A stretch of 64,000 nucleotides of DNA from Demequina sp. NBRC 110051 (GCF_002090055.1 NZ_BBRH01000015.1:62001-126000), one strand, 5' to 3'; numbered from the stretch's first letter, positions 52,207 through 62,181 are shown. Notes: a model not told the origin generated them from the sequence alone. Made by a program: numbers and translations.

Positions 52207-52257
52207 GATTCCTTCTTCGCCTCGAGGCGTCCGGACGCGGACGCACCGGGACGACGA

Positions 52258-52479
52258 TCACTTGTAGCGGTAGACGATGCGGCCGCGGGACAGGTCATAC
52301 GGGCTCAACTCGACGACCACACGGTCCTCAGGGAGGATCCTGATGTAGTGCTGACGCATTTTGCCCGAGATGTGCGCGAGGACGAGGTGCCCGTTGGTCA
52401 GTTCCACTCGGAACGACGCATTGGGCAGCGCCTCGACCACGGTGCCTTCGACCTCGATGACTCCGTCTTTCTTGGCCAT
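52258..52479 (-). CDS. infA: Translation initiation factor IF-1
   Basis: The protein has 73 residues with an OB fold: [39 protein letters not shown] and the conserved end [12 protein letters not shown] 52479 gives the standard start; an upstream ATG at 52488 would add MES. It heads the infA-rpmJ-rpsM-rpsK-rpoA-rplQ-truA unit. Confidence 0.97.
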   Translation of the reverse strand: MAKKDGVIEVEGTVVEALPNASFRVELTNGHLVLAHISGKMRQHYIRILPEDRVVVELSPYDLSRGRIVYRYK

Positions 52480-52536
52480 GGACTCCACTCACGTTGGTTG
52501 ACTGGTGTGAGGGCGCGCTAAAACGCCCGAGGATCT

Positions 52537-52565
52537 ACTATACGCGAGTGTCGCGCTTGACTCAA
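52537..52565 (-). promoter_or_regulatory. Promoter of infA operon
   Basis: On the minus strand, -35 TTGAGT (52560-52565) and -10 TATAGT (52537-52542) with a 17-base spacer. The -35 lies inside a 19-base palindrome (52552-52570: cgcgcttga, one base, tcaagcgcg), a possible operator that also sits just past the LRV gene stop. Confidence 0.82.
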
Positions 52566-52580
52566 GCGCGAACGGCTAAC

Positions 52581-52889
52581 TCAGCGGTAACCGTTACGCA
52601 GCCGCTGAACGGCGGCATCGGCCAACGCGGCGTTGCGGTGGTCCGAAAGCTTTCGCACTACCGAGGACGGGGTGCGCGGATTGCCCAGCAGGGCGTGGAG
52701 GACGTCCAGGGAAGGATCGTACCCGAGCGACATGAGCACGGCCATCGGCGCGTCGGATCGCGCGGCCACCGTCGCACGCACACGCGGATCGCGATGCGTA
52801 GCGAGGGTGAGCAGCGCAGAAGGCTCGAGCGCGGGGTCCTGGGCAAGCGACACATCGTCTGCGGTCTCTCGCATGGGCGACATACTCAC
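52581..52889 (-). CDS. Leucine-rich repeat variant (LRV) protein 1
   Basis: The protein has 102 residues and contains about two and a half LRV-type helical repeats: LATHRDPRVRATVAARSDAP, then LGYDPSLDVLHALLGNPRTP and KLSDHRN. It has no signal peptide or catalytic motif and no Cys cluster. GTG 52889 is chosen for its spacing from ggaggaa; an ATG at 52883 is an alternative. It is the first of three related genes in a row between infA and map. LRV domains are predicted protein-binding scaffolds; the function here is unknown. Confidence 0.78.
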   Translation of the reverse strand: MSMSPMRETADDVSLAQDPALEPSALLTLATHRDPRVRATVAARSDAPMAVLMSLGYDPSLDVLHALLGNPRTPSSVVRKLSDHRNAALADAAVQRLRNGYR

Positions 52890-53013
52890 GCGACTTCCTC
52901 CCTCACCTCGGCGTGCCCCACATTCTATGGCGCTGCGACCGCCGTCGCCCAGGCACCTGTGAAGAACTCCACGCGCACCGCGCGGTGTGTCCGCCCCTGC
53001 GCCGACCGCTCGG

Positions 53014-53652
53014 CTAGGCCGGGCGGGGCATCCCCGTGCCGTCCCGGCCGACTCGCGGTCGGGGCGCGAGCGTCTGGGGCTGCACCTTCCGCGATGGATG
53101 GGTGGGTGCCTGCGCCACCTGCTCGACGGCGCCATGCAAGCTCAGCGACGGGCGGCCACCTCGGGCGAAGAGGAGCGCCTCGTCCTCCTGGGTGCCGGCG
53201 GTGATCATGGCGGCCCGCTCTTCAAGCATGCGTCCGGCGAGGTGGCGCACCTCCTCGCGCCGGTGGTGCGCGAGCTTCTCGACGATGTCGAGCGGAGCCT
53301 CGATGTTGCGCGTCACCGCCTTGACGACGTGGGGATCGCGATCGGCGGCGAGATGTGTCAGTACGGTACGGCCGGCTCGAGGGTGCGCAGCGACGGCAAT
53401 TCTCACCTGCGCGCGAGAATCATGCGCCAAGGCTGCGAGGACACCGAAGGGGCAATCCTCGCGCCGTGCGATCGCCTCCCGCACGGCCGGATCCTTGTGT
53501 TGCGCGAGGCCCGAAATGCGCTGGCGGGGCAGGTCGGCGGCACTGGCCAGGCTGAGGTCCGCGGACATCGAGCGCCCGCGCGTGTGGAGGGCGAGTCCCG
53601 AACTCGCCATATATGCCCGCGACCACGAGCCCTCGTCATCCCTTGCGTCCAC
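53014..53652 (-). CDS. Leucine-rich repeat variant (LRV) protein 2
   Basis: The protein has 212 residues. Three 26-residue repeats can be read, beginning LAQHKDPAVREAIARREDCP, LAHDSRAQVRIAVAAHPRAG and LAADRDPHVVKAVTRNIEAP, followed by KLAHHRREEVRHLAGRML and a variable tail rich in Arg, Pro and Gln. GTG 53652 is chosen because of a gaggag site 8 bases upstream; internal Met starts at 53610 and 53568 lack one. It aligns unit by unit with the flanking LRV proteins. Confidence 0.78.
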   Translation of the reverse strand: MDARDDEGSWSRAYMASSGLALHTRGRSMSADLSLASAADLPRQRISGLAQHKDPAVREAIARREDCPFGVLAALAHDSRAQVRIAVAAHPRAGRTVLTHLAADRDPHVVKAVTRNIEAPLDIVEKLAHHRREEVRHLAGRMLEERAAMITAGTQEDEALLFARGGRPSLSLHGAVEQVAQAPTHPSRKVQPQTLAPRPRVGRDGTGMPRPA

Positions 53653-53794
53653 CGGGACACCTCCTCAGCCTGGAAGGCCCGACCTTACGTCTCCGAGGTG
53701 ACGGCAAGGTGGCCTATACCAGGTGCGTCGGTGAACGTTCGGTGAAGGTCAGCGCGGTGGGTGACGCACCCGTCACGCCGAGCGTGGGCGGGCC

Positions 53795-54379
53795 CTACCG
53801 GGAGATCCGGAAGCCCCGGACGGGAGCGGTGCGCGTGGGGCGCGCGGCCTCCTCGTCGGGTGAGCCCTCGGGCGCCTGCTGCACCGGCTCCCCCGAGGGG
53901 AAGTCGAGGACCACCGAGTCGCCGACGACGGCGACGTGTTCCTGGATCTCGGGGGCGCCGAGCGTCGACAGGGGCACGGACGCCGGTGTGGAGACAGGCT
54001 CGTTGAGCCGCGCTGCGGCGGCCGCACGGACCTCGCTCTTGCGATGGAAGGCCAGCTTCTCGACCAACGCGGGCGACAGCGCCGGGTTGCCGAGCAGCGC
54101 CTCGAGGACGGGGATGTGCCTATCCGCCACCAGATGCTCCAGGATCGTCTGCGCGGCGGTCGCGTTGGCGGCAATGGCCGCTCGCACCTCGGTCGCCTTG
54201 TCGTGGGCAAGGGTGACCATGAGCCCCAGTGGCAGGTCCGCCCTGCCCGCGATCGCCTCGCGCACCAAGGTGTTCTTGCTGGACGCCAGTACCGTCACCT
54301 GGGTGCGGTGTAATCCCGGCTCCTGCGCCTGCGCGACCTCTTCACTCGCACCGGGCGCGTAATTGAATCCGCGTGCCAT
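53795..54379 (-). CDS. Leucine-rich repeat variant (LRV) protein 3
   Basis: The protein has 194 residues. Repeats begin LASSKNTLVREAIAGRADLP, LAHDKATEVRAAIAANATAA and LVADRHIPVLEALLGNPALS, then KLAFHRKSEVRAAAAARL, matching LRV protein 2 closely. The tail (about 125-194) is acidic/Pro-rich and unrelated to that of protein 2. ATG 54379 has a gggaggggt ribosome site. Spacers of 124-150 bases around each LRV gene suggest separate expression, unlike the tightly packed ribosomal genes. Confidence 0.78.
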   Translation of the reverse strand: MARGFNYAPGASEEVAQAQEPGLHRTQVTVLASSKNTLVREAIAGRADLPLGLMVTLAHDKATEVRAAIAANATAAQTILEHLVADRHIPVLEALLGNPALSPALVEKLAFHRKSEVRAAAAARLNEPVSTPASVPLSTLGAPEIQEHVAVVGDSVVLDFPSGEPVQQAPEGSPDEEAARPTRTAPVRGFRISR

Positions 54380-54529
54380 GACCCCTCCCTCAGCGCGGAC
54401 CGACGAAGGATGTGCTATGGCCCGCAGCGACCACGCTAGACACGCAGGTTTGCCCCTGCATGGCGTCCGTGTCACAGTCGCATTTCACCGCGTGCAATAC
54501 GTCACACTCGGGGTGTCTGAGCGGGGACG

Positions 54530-55336
54530 TTAAGGCGCGACGGGGGTCACTCCGTGCGACGCGAGGCCCGCGCGACCACCGTCCGAGGCCGTGAGGACCC
54601 AGATGCCGTCGTCGTGGATCGCGACGGAGTGCTCCCAGTGGGCACCCCTGCTGCCGTCCGCGGACACCACGGTCCAGTCGTCCTCCAGCACACGGGAGTC
54701 ACCCGTGCCACGCACGAACATCGGCTCGATCGCGAGACACATCCCCGCCTTGACGCGAGGATGGCGGCCACGAGTGCGGTAGTTCTGGACATCGGGAGCC
54801 TGGTGCATGGCGGTTCCGATGCCGTGCCCCACATAACCCTCGAGCGGATACACGCCAGCGGCATCGGCGACGTCCTCGATCGCAGCCGAGACCTCGTCGA
54901 GACGGGAGGCGGAGGCCAGAGCGGCAATGCCCGCCCACATCGACCGTCGGGTCGCCTCGACGAGACGGGCGTCGGCATCGCCCGCGGTGCCGACAATGAA
55001 CGACAGCGCCGAGTCGCCATGCCAGCCCTCGACGATCGCGCCGCAGTCGATCGACACCACATCGCCGTCCTGGAGCACCCGATCGCCTGGGATGCCGTGG
55101 ACGATCTCGTCGTTGATCGAGACGCACGCCACGGCGGGAAAGCCGTGGTAGCCCAGGAAGTTCGACGTCGCGCCCTCAGCGGAGATCACCGCGGCGGCCG
55201 CATCGTTGATGTCGCCCGTCGTGGCACCCACCACGGCCGCGGACTTGGCGGCCGCAAGGGCCTTCTCGACGACGAGTCCCGCGCGGGCCATGACCCGCAT
55301 CTGCTCGCGGGTCTTGTATTCGATGCGGGACGACAC
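54530..55336 (-). CDS. map: Methionine aminopeptidase type I
   Basis: The enzyme removes the initiator methionine. The protein has 268 residues. Metal ligands lie in VSIDCGAIVEGWHGDSALSF (two Asp), GYVGHGIGTAMHQAP (His), AIEPMF (Glu) and a final Glu in GAHWEHSVAIH. The start lies 1 base after the adk stop. Confidence 0.96.
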   Translation of the reverse strand: MSSRIEYKTREQMRVMARAGLVVEKALAAAKSAAVVGATTGDINDAAAAVISAEGATSNFLGYHGFPAVACVSINDEIVHGIPGDRVLQDGDVVSIDCGAIVEGWHGDSALSFIVGTAGDADARLVEATRRSMWAGIAALASASRLDEVSAAIEDVADAAGVYPLEGYVGHGIGTAMHQAPDVQNYRTRGRHPRVKAGMCLAIEPMFVRGTGDSRVLEDDWTVVSADGSRGAHWEHSVAIHDDGIWVLTASDGGRAGLASHGVTPVAP

Positions 55337-55337
55337 C

Positions 55338-55904
55338 TTAGTGAGACTCGACCGCAGCGACGATGCGGTCGGTCACCTCGCCGACCTCGCCGAGACCGTC
55401 GACCTGGACGAGCAGCCCGCGACCCTCGTAGAACGCGGTCAGCGGCGCGGTCTGGGTCGCGTAGACCTCGAGACGCTTGCGGATCACCGGCTCGGTGTCG
55501 TCGGCACGGCCTTCGATCTCGGCACGCTTGAGGAGGCGCTTGGTGACGGCATCCGAGTCGGCGGTGATCTCGATCGCCACGTCGAGTGTGACACCGAGGT
55601 CGTTCAGCATGCTGTCGAGCTCGACGGCCTGCTCGGGGTTGCGCGGGTAGCCGTCGAGCAGGAAGCCGTCGGCCACGTCGTCCTGCGCCAGGCGGTCACG
55701 CACCATGGCGTTGGTGACCTCGTCGGGCACCAGTGCGCCGGCGGACATGTACTCCTGAGCCTTGCGGCCCAGGGCGGTCTCGCCCTTGACGTTGGCGCGG
55801 AAGATGTCGCCAGTGGAGATCGCGGGGATGCCATAGCGCTCGGCGAGCAATGCCGCCTGAGTGCCCTTGCCGGCACCGGGAGGGCCGAGGAGAACGGTAC
55901 GCAT
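55338..55904 (-). CDS. adk: Adenylate kinase
   Basis: The protein has 188 residues, the short form without the zinc-binding lid insertion. The P-loop is LLGPPGAGKGTQAALLAERY, AMP binding is GIPAISTGDIFRANVKG, and GFLLDGYPRNPEQA follows. ATG overlaps the secY stop (TAATG), so adk is coupled to secY. Confidence 0.97.
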   Translation of the reverse strand: MRTVLLGPPGAGKGTQAALLAERYGIPAISTGDIFRANVKGETALGRKAQEYMSAGALVPDEVTNAMVRDRLAQDDVADGFLLDGYPRNPEQAVELDSMLNDLGVTLDVAIEITADSDAVTKRLLKRAEIEGRADDTEPVIRKRLEVYATQTAPLTAFYEGRGLLVQVDGLGEVGEVTDRIVAAVESH

Positions 55905-57202
55905 TATCGGAGGAACCCTTCGTAGCTGTGCTGCTCAAGCTGCGACTGGATGCGCTTGACGGTGTCAAGACCGACACCCACGAGGATCAGCACCGACGCC
56001 CCACCGAAGGGGATCGACGTGCCCAGCCCCAGGGCGACGAACACGATCGTCGGCAGCAGCGCCACCAGCGCGAGGTAAATCGACCCCGCAGCGGTAATGC
56101 GCGACAGCACATAGGACAGGAAGTCGGCGGTCGGCTGGCCCGGACGGATGCCGGGGATGAAGCCGCCGTACTTCTTCATGTTGTCGGCCACGTCGTCCGG
56201 GTTGAACGTGATGGCCGTGTAGAAGTACGCGAAGAAGATGATCAACGTCACGTACAGCGCGATGTTCAGGGGGGAGCCGGGGTTCGCCACGTGGTTTTGG
56301 AGCCACACCACCCAGTCGGCGGGGTCGTTGCCGGAGAACTGCACGATCACCGTGGGCAACGTCAGCAGCGACGAGGCGAAGATGACGGGGATGATGCCCG
56401 CCATGTTGATCTTCATCGGAATGTAGGTCGACGAACCGCCCAGAGTGCGACGGCCCACCACACGCTTGGCGTACTGCACCGGGATGCGGCGCTGGGACTG
56501 TTCGACGAACACGACGGCGGCGATGATCGCGAGCACCAGGATCGCCACCAGCACGGTGTTGCGCACGCCGTCCGACGAGTTCCAGATGGTCGACACTGCG
56601 CCGGGGAACGACGCGGCGATCGACGTGAAGATCAGCAGCGACATGCCGTTGCCGACGCCGCGCTCCGTGATGCGTTCACCGAGCCACATGACCAGGACCG
56701 TACCGGTGGTCATCGTGAGGATCATGACGGCGATCGTGTACCACGAGTCATTCGGGATGATCGGGACGGCGCAGCCGGGGAAGAACACGTCGTTGCGCGC
56801 GAGCGTGATGTACGAGGCGGACTGCAACGCTGCGAATCCGACCGTGATGTAGCGCGTGTACTGCGTGAGCTTCGCCTGGCCCTCCGGGCCCTCCTTGTAG
56901 AGGGTCTCGAAGCGCGGGATGAGCACGCGCAGCAACTGCACCATGATCGACGCGGTGATGTACGGCATGATGCCGAGCGCGAAGATCGAAAGTTGGAGTA
57001 GGGCTCCGCCTGAGAACAGGTCGAGGATCTGGAAGGCGCTGTTCGTGGTCGTCTGATTCGCGCACAGCTGCACGTTCTCGTAGTTGATTCCCGGCGTCGG
57101 GATGGCCACGCCCGCACGATAAATCGCGATGATTCCGAGCGTGATCAGGAGCTTCTTGCGCAGATCCGGCGTACGGAACGCGTTGAGGAAGCCTCTCAGC
57201 AT
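55904..57202 (-). CDS. secY: Protein translocase subunit SecY
   Basis: The central channel of the Sec system, 432 residues with ten membrane segments. Motifs are LGIIAIYRAGVAIPTPGI at the first segment, LFSGGALLQLSIFALGIMPY and the cytosolic loop PGIRPGQPTADFLSYVLSRI used by SecA and ribosomes. The ATG start has a ggaggatca site. Confidence 0.97.
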   Translation of the reverse strand: MLRGFLNAFRTPDLRKKLLITLGIIAIYRAGVAIPTPGINYENVQLCANQTTTNSAFQILDLFSGGALLQLSIFALGIMPYITASIMVQLLRVLIPRFETLYKEGPEGQAKLTQYTRYITVGFAALQSASYITLARNDVFFPGCAVPIIPNDSWYTIAVMILTMTTGTVLVMWLGERITERGVGNGMSLLIFTSIAASFPGAVSTIWNSSDGVRNTVLVAILVLAIIAAVVFVEQSQRRIPVQYAKRVVGRRTLGGSSTYIPMKINMAGIIPVIFASSLLTLPTVIVQFSGNDPADWVVWLQNHVANPGSPLNIALYVTLIIFFAYFYTAITFNPDDVADNMKKYGGFIPGIRPGQPTADFLSYVLSRITAAGSIYLALVALLPTIVFVALGLGTSIPFGGASVLILVGVGLDTVKRIQSQLEQHSYEGFLR

Positions 57203-57247
57203 TGATCCTCCACTAGTGGGGTCCGGGACGATGCCCGGGTGAGCGTA

Positions 57248-57277
57248 GGGCGGGCCGCACCGTGGTGCGGCCCGCCC
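57248..57277. terminator. 13-bp hairpin between rplO and secY
   Basis: Perfect stem gggcgggccgcac with gtgcggcccgccc around a 4-base loop, in the 82-base gap inside the spc operon, 7 bases after the rplO stop. There is no T-run. It may be an attenuator or processing site that lowers secY-adk-map expression relative to the ribosomal genes. Confidence 0.65.
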
Positions 57278-57284
57278 CTAGACT

Positions 57285-57953
57285 CTAGCCCTCGTTGACC
57301 GAGCCGCCTGCGGCCTCGATCTTGGTCTTCGCGGACTGCGAAACCTTATCCGCGTCCACGACCGTCACCTTGACGGAGATCTCGCCCTCGCCCAGCACCT
57401 TGACGGGCTGGTTCTTGCGGACGGCTCCCTTGGCGACGAGCTCGGCCTTGGTGATCTCTCCACCCTTGGGGAAGAGCTCGCCGAGCTGACCCACGTTGAC
57501 GACCTGGAAGGTCACCTTGTTGGGGTTCTTGAAGCCGGGCAGCTTCGGAATGCGCATGTGGATGGGCGTCTGACCACCCTCGAAGCGCTCCGGAACCTGG
57601 TAGCGAGCGCCGGTGCCCTTGGTACCGCGACCGGCGGTCTTACCCTTCGATGCCTCACCACGACCCACGCGGGTCTTCTTGGTGTGTGCACCCTGCGCGG
57701 GGCGCAGGTGGTGCATCTTCAGGGTCGTCACCTTGGCGACGGGCTCGGCGTCGGCCTTCTTCGCGGCCGCCTTCTTGGCGGTCGCCTTCACGGTCGGCTT
57801 GTCCTCCGCGGCAGCCTTGGAAGCGGTCGCCTTCTTGGCAGCCGGCTTCTTCTCAGCGGCGGCCTTGGTGGCGGGCTTCTTCGCAGCCGGCTTCTTGGCG
57901 GCCGGCTTCTTCTCCTCGGCAGCCTCGGCAGGAGTGTTCTTCTCCTCAGCCAT
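57285..57953 (-). CDS. rplO: 50S ribosomal protein L15 (uL15) with long N-terminal extension
   Basis: The protein has 222 residues against about 145 usually. The first 75 or so residues are an Ala/Lys/Pro repeat region ([19 protein letters not shown]) before the normal L15 start [20 protein letters not shown]. The conserved [20 protein letters not shown] follows. The ATG overlaps the rpmD stop (TGATG). Confidence 0.96.
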   Translation of the reverse strand: MAEEKNTPAEAAEEKKPAAKKPAAKKPATKAAAEKKPAAKKATASKAAAEDKPTVKATAKKAAAKKADAEPVAKVTTLKMHHLRPAQGAHTKKTRVGRGEASKGKTAGRGTKGTGARYQVPERFEGGQTPIHMRIPKLPGFKNPNKVTFQVVNVGQLGELFPKGGEITKAELVAKGAVRKNQPVKVLGEGEISVKVTVVDADKVSQSAKTKIEAAGGSVNEG

Positions 57954-58135
57954 CACTCAACCTCCTCGACGGACACCAGGTGGTTGACCGCCTTGACCAT
58001 CCCGCGAATTTCGGGACGGTCTTCCTTAACGACGATGTCGCCGATGCGCTTCAGGCCAAGCGACCGCAGGGTCTCGCGGTGCTGGGGCTTGATGCCGATC
58101 GTCGACTTCTTCTGCTGAACCTTGAGGCGTGCCAT
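57953..58135 (-). CDS. rpmD: 50S ribosomal protein L30 (uL30)
   Basis: The protein has 60 residues, standard length: [20 protein letters not shown] and [20 protein letters not shown]. It overlaps both neighbours by one base. Confidence 0.96.
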   Translation of the reverse strand: MARLKVQQKKSTIGIKPQHRETLRSLGLKRIGDIVVKEDRPEIRGMVKAVNHLVSVEEVE

Positions 58136-58698
58136 TACTTCACTCCCGCTGCCTGCGCACGGAGCATCGCGGCCGGGGCCACGTCCTCGACGGCCTTGCC
58201 GCGACGTGCGGCCACCGCCTCGGGCTGCTCAAGCGACTTCAGGGCCGCCACGGTCGCGTGCACGATGTTGATCGCGTTCGACGAACCGAGCGACTTGGAC
58301 AGGATGTCGTGGACGCCGGCGCACTCGAGCACGGCGCGCACGGGACCACCCGCGATCACACCGGTACCCGGCGACGCGGGACGCAGGAACACGACGCCCG
58401 CAGCGGCCTCACCCTGCACAGCGTGCGGGATGGTGCCCTGGATGCGGGGAACGCGGAAGAAGTTGCGCTTGGCCTCTTCGACACCCTTGGAAATCGCCGC
58501 GGGCACCTCCTTGGCCTTGCCGTAACCCACGCCCACGTTGCCTTCGCCATCGCCGACGATCACGAGGGCGGTGAAGCTGAAGCGACGACCACCCTTCACG
58601 ACCTTGGAGACGCGGTTGATCGTGACGACACGCTCGATGAACTTGTTGTCGGGCTCGTTGCCGCGACGGTTGTCGCGACGGTTGCTGTTGTCAGCCAT
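58135..58698 (-). CDS. rpsE: 30S ribosomal protein S5 (uS5)
   Basis: The protein has 187 residues with [40 protein letters not shown] in part and [21 protein letters not shown] short Asn/Arg-rich N-terminus precedes the core. Confidence 0.97.
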   Translation of the reverse strand: MADNSNRRDNRRGNEPDNKFIERVVTINRVSKVVKGGRRFSFTALVIVGDGEGNVGVGYGKAKEVPAAISKGVEEAKRNFFRVPRIQGTIPHAVQGEAAAGVVFLRPASPGTGVIAGGPVRAVLECAGVHDILSKSLGSSNAINIVHATVAALKSLEQPEAVAARRGKAVEDVAPAAMLRAQAAGVK

Positions 58699-58721
58699 AC
58701 GAATACCTCCTGGACCCGGCC

Positions 58722-59093
58722 CTACAGGGCCAGGCCACCCTCTCGTGCGCCGTCCGCGACCGCGGCCACGCGACCGTGGTACTTGTTGCCTCCGCGGTCG
58801 AACACCACGGTGTCGATGCCGGCGGCCTTGGCACGCTCGGCGACCAGGGCGCCCACCTTCGAGGCCTTGGCGGTCTTGTCGCCCTCGTACGCGCGGACAT
58901 CGGCCTCGAGGGTCGAAGCCGACACGAGCGTCTTGCCGATCGTGTCGTCCACAATCTGCGCCACCATGTGACGCGAGGAGCGAGTGACGACCAGACGGGG
59001 ACGAGCAGTCGTGCCCGAGATCTTCTTGCGCAGGCGGAAGTGGCGGCGCTTGCGCTGAACCTGCTTCCCCTTGCCCTTGATGCTAATAGCCAT
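58722..59093 (-). CDS. rplR: 50S ribosomal protein L18 (uL18)
   Basis: The protein has 123 residues with [35 protein letters not shown] and the C-terminal [20 protein letters not shown]. It binds 5S rRNA. It lies 2 bases after rplF. Confidence 0.97.
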   Translation of the reverse strand: MAISIKGKGKQVQRKRRHFRLRKKISGTTARPRLVVTRSSRHMVAQIVDDTIGKTLVSASTLEADVRAYEGDKTAKASKVGALVAERAKAAGIDTVVFDRGGNKYHGRVAAVADGAREGGLAL

Positions 59094-59095
59094 GG

Positions 59096-59632
59096 CTACT
59101 TACCCGTCTTTCCGGCCTTGCGGCGAACCTGCTCGCCCGCGTAGCGCACACCCTTGCCCTTGTACGGCTCGGGCTTACGAATCTTGCGGATGTTGGCGGC
59201 GACTTCGCCGACCTGCTGCTTGTCGATGCCCGCGACCGAGAACTTGGTCGGGCCCTCGACGGTGAACGTGATGCCAGCCGGCGGCGCGACCACGACGGGG
59301 TGCGAGAAGCCGAGCGCGAACTCGAGGTCCGAACCCTTGAGCGCGACGCGGTAACCCGTGCCGACAATCTCGAGCTTCTTCTCGTAACCCTTGGTGACGC
59401 CCTCGACCATGTTGGCGATCAGCGTGCGGGTGAGGCCGTGCAGCGACTTCGACAGACGCTCGTCATCGGGGCGCTTGACCTCGATGCCGGTCTCGCCCTG
59501 CTCGACGGAAATCGGGGCTGCGACGGTGTGCGACAGGGTGCCCTTGGGGCCCTTCACGCTCACCACGGCGCCGTCGATGGTGACGTCCACTCCGGCGGGA
59601 ACCGGAACGGGGTACTTGCCAATACGTGACAT
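59096..59632 (-). CDS. rplF: 50S ribosomal protein L6 (uL6)
   Basis: The protein has 178 residues with [20 protein letters not shown] and the C-terminal [20 protein letters not shown], standard for L6. Confidence 0.97.
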   Translation of the reverse strand: MSRIGKYPVPVPAGVDVTIDGAVVSVKGPKGTLSHTVAAPISVEQGETGIEVKRPDDERLSKSLHGLTRTLIANMVEGVTKGYEKKLEIVGTGYRVALKGSDLEFALGFSHPVVVAPPAGITFTVEGPTKFSVAGIDKQQVGEVAANIRKIRKPEPYKGKGVRYAGEQVRRKAGKTGK

Positions 59633-59650
59633 AAGAGTGCTCCTTTCCGG

Positions 59651-60049
59651 TTACCAGACGAACGCGACGACTTCGCCGCCGACGCCCTTCTTTTCGGCCT
59701 CACGGTCGGTCAGCAGACCGGAGGAGGTGGACAGGATTGCGACACCCAGTCCGCCGAGAACCTTGGGGAGGTTCGTCGACTTCGCGTACACGCGCAGGCC
59801 CGGCTTGGACACGCGGCGCACGCCCGCGAGCGAACGCTCACGGTTGGGGCCGTACTTGAGGGTCAGGGTGAGGGTCTTGCCCACCTCGGCGTCGGTGGTC
59901 TCCGAGCCGATGATGTAGCCCTCCTGCTCCAGGATCGAGGCGATGCTCGCCTTGAGCTTGGAGTGCGGCATTGCCACGGTCTCGTGGTACGCCGCATTCG
60001 CGTTGCGCAGACGCGTCAGCATGTCTGCGATGGGGTCAGTCATCGTCAT
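59651..60049 (-). CDS. rpsH: 30S ribosomal protein S8 (uS8)
   Basis: The protein has 132 residues with [20 protein letters not shown] and the C-terminal [20 protein letters not shown] plus [10 protein letters not shown] second ATG at 60043 would remove two residues; neither start has a clear ribosome site. Confidence 0.97.
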   Translation of the reverse strand: MTMTDPIADMLTRLRNANAAYHETVAMPHSKLKASIASILEQEGYIIGSETTDAEVGKTLTLTLKYGPNRERSLAGVRRVSKPGLRVYAKSTNLPKVLGGLGVAILSTSSGLLTDREAEKKGVGGEVVAFVW

Positions 60050-60112
60050 GAGTTTTGAACTCTTCCTCGCCGTGGTTTCCGCTCATCGGAGCGGACCTGT
60101 GGCGTAGTGGTT

Positions 60113-60298
60113 TTACCAGCTGCTCTTGGTGATGCCGGGAAGCTCACCTGCGTGAGCCATCTCGCGGAAGCACACGCGGCAGAGGCCGAACTTGCGGTAC
60201 ACCGAGTGCGGACGACCGCACTTCTGGCACCGGGTGTAGGCGCGGACGGCGAACTTCTGCTTGCCGGCGGCCTTGTTCTTCAGGGCAGTCTTCGCCAT
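60113..60298 (-). CDS. rpsN: 30S ribosomal protein S14, zinc-binding type (uS14)
   Basis: The protein has 61 residues, the short type Z form, with two CxxC pairs ([20 protein letters not shown]) for zinc. It sits in the spc operon position. It lies 2 bases after rplE. Confidence 0.97.
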   Translation of the reverse strand: MAKTALKNKAAGKQKFAVRAYTRCQKCGRPHSVYRKFGLCRVCFREMAHAGELPGITKSSW

Positions 60299-60300
60299 GG

Positions 60301-60861
60301 TTACTTCTCCTTGAACGGGAAGCCCAGCTGCGTCAGCAGCGAGCGGCCCTCGGCGTCGGTCGTCGCGGTGGTCACCACAGTGATGTCCATGCCGCGGACG
60401 CGGTCGATCTTGTCCTGATCGATCTCGTGGAACATCGACTGCTCCGTGAGGCCGAACGTGTAGTTGCCGTTGCCGTCGAACTGCTTCGCGCTGAGTCCAC
60501 GGAAGTCGCGGATACGCGGCAGGGCGATCGAGATCAGGCGGTCAAGGAACTCCCACATGCGGTCGCCGCGCAGCGTGACGTGGGCGCCGATGGGCTGACC
60601 CTCACGCAGCTTGAACTGGGCGATCGACTTGCGGGCAGCGGTCACGGTCGGCTTCTGGCCGGTGATCGCGGTGAGGTCAGCGACGGCACCCTCGATGAGC
60701 TTCGAGTCCTTCGCAGCGTCACCGACACCCATGTTGACGACGACCTTGGTCAGTCCGGCAACCTGGTTGATGTTCTCGTGACCGAACTCCTCGCGGAGCT
60801 TCGCGATGATCTCGGAGCGGTACTTCTCCTTGAGGCGCGGCTGGGCCGTTGCGGTGGTCAT
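60301..60861 (-). CDS. rplE: 50S ribosomal protein L5 (uL5)
   Basis: The protein has 186 residues with [40 protein letters not shown] and the conserved [20 protein letters not shown]. It binds 5S rRNA. The start overlaps rplX by four bases. Confidence 0.97.
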   Translation of the reverse strand: MTTATAQPRLKEKYRSEIIAKLREEFGHENINQVAGLTKVVVNMGVGDAAKDSKLIEGAVADLTAITGQKPTVTAARKSIAQFKLREGQPIGAHVTLRGDRMWEFLDRLISIALPRIRDFRGLSAKQFDGNGNYTFGLTEQSMFHEIDQDKIDRVRGMDITVVTTATTDAEGRSLLTQLGFPFKEK

Positions 60862-61199
60862 TCGACGTCCTTACCCGAGCGCTTGGCGACACGCACGCGC
60901 TTGGTGCGGGTGCGGCCATCCTGCTCGACCTGCTCCGTGCGGAAGCCCACACGGGTGCCCTTCTTGGTCTCCGGGTCGACGAGCATCACGTTCGAGACGT
61001 GCAGCGACGCCTCGGTCTGAACGATGCCGCCCTGCTGCTGGTCGCGGCGGGTGCCCGGCTTGATGTGCTTGGTCACACGGTTGACGCCCTCGACGACCAC
61101 GCGGTCGTTCTCGACGTCGACGGTGAGCACGCGGCCCTGCTGGCCACGGTCACGACCGGTGATGACGACCACGAGGTCGCCCTTCTTGATCTTCGCCAT
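60858..61199 (-). CDS. rplX: 50S ribosomal protein L24 (uL24)
   Basis: The protein has 113 residues with the KOW motif [20 protein letters not shown], then [13 protein letters not shown]. The ATG overlaps the rplN stop by one base. Confidence 0.97.
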   Translation of the reverse strand: MAKIKKGDLVVVITGRDRGQQGRVLTVDVENDRVVVEGVNRVTKHIKPGTRRDQQQGGIVQTEASLHVSNVMLVDPETKKGTRVGFRTEQVEQDGRTRTKRVRVAKRSGKDVE

Positions 61200-61573
61200 C
61201 AGATGACCTCCGGTGCCAGCGAAATGATCTTCATGAACTTGCGGTCACGCAGCTCACGGCCCACGGGGCCGAAGATGCGGGTTCCACGGGGCTCGCCCGA
61301 CTCCGCGTTCTTGAGGATCACCGCAGCGTTCTCGTCGAACTTGATGTACGAACCGTCGGGACGGCGGCGCTCCTTAGCGGTGCGCACCACCACGGCCTTG
61401 ACGACATCGCCCTTCTTGACGTTGCCGCCGGGGATGGCGTCCTTGACGGTGGCGACGATGGTGTCGCCAATGCCGGCGTAGCGGCGCTTCGAACCACCGA
61501 GCACGCGGATGACAAGGATCTCCTTGGCACCCGTGTTGTCGGCGACTCGCAGCCGCGACTCCTGCTGAATCAT
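61199..61573 (-). CDS. rplN: 50S ribosomal protein L14 (uL14)
   Basis: The protein has 124 residues with [20 protein letters not shown] and [20 protein letters not shown]. It is full length. Confidence 0.97.
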   Translation of the reverse strand: MIQQESRLRVADNTGAKEILVIRVLGGSKRRYAGIGDTIVATVKDAIPGGNVKKGDVVKAVVVRTAKERRRPDGSYIKFDENAAVILKNAESGEPRGTRIFGPVGRELRDRKFMKIISLAPEVI

Positions 61574-61634
61574 GTGTGTCTCCTGTCGTCTGGTTCTCGA
61601 CCGGTCTTACCCGGCGAGCCTGGTCGAACGTTAG

Positions 61635-61922
61635 TTACTTGGCCTTCTCGACGATCTCGACCAGACGCCACCGCTTGGACGCGGACAGCGGGCGGGTCTC
61701 CATCACGACAACGAGGTCGCCGATACCGGCGGTGTTGAGCTCGTCGTGGGCCTTGATCTTGCTGTTACGACGGATGACCTTGCCGTAGAGGGGGTGCTTG
61801 ACGCGGTCCTCAACCTCAACGGTGATGGTCTTGTCCATCTTGTCGCTCACCACGTAACCGCGACGCGTCTTGCGGTACGCGCGGTGCTCGGCGGTGGCCG
61901 TGCTGTGCTTCTTGGTAGCCAT
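61635..61922 (-). CDS. rpsQ: 30S ribosomal protein S17 (uS17)
   Basis: The protein has 95 residues from ATG 61922, chosen because it gives the normal start length; a longer frame to 61988 would overlap rpmC. Motifs are [20 protein letters not shown] and [20 protein letters not shown]. Confidence 0.96.
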   Translation of the reverse strand: MATKKHSTATAEHRAYRKTRRGYVVSDKMDKTITVEVEDRVKHPLYGKVIRRNSKIKAHDELNTAGIGDLVVVMETRPLSASKRWRLVEIVEKAK

Positions 61923-61938
61923 GTGTCCTCGAACTTCC

Positions 61939-62181
61939 TTACTCGGCCGACGCCGACGGGGCGGTGCGGATGCCGAGCTCGCGCTCACGCAGGATCGTGT
62001 AGATGCGGGCGATGTCGCGCTTCACGGCCTTGAGGCGGCCGTGGTTCTCGAGCTGGCCAGTGGCCGACTGGAAGCGCAGGTTGAACAGCTCTTCCTTGGC
62101 CTTACGCAGCTCCTCCACGAGGCGCTCGTCCTCCATGGCGTCGAGCTCACCGGGCATCAGGCTCTTGGTGCCGATAGCCAT
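61939..62181 (-). CDS. rpmC: 50S ribosomal protein L29 (uL29)
   Basis: The protein has 80 residues with [20 protein letters not shown] and a short Ala/Ser tail. The ATG overlaps the rplP stop by one base. Confidence 0.97.
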   Translation of the reverse strand: MAIGTKSLMPGELDAMEDERLVEELRKAKEELFNLRFQSATGQLENHGRLKAVKRDIARIYTILRERELGIRTAPSASAE

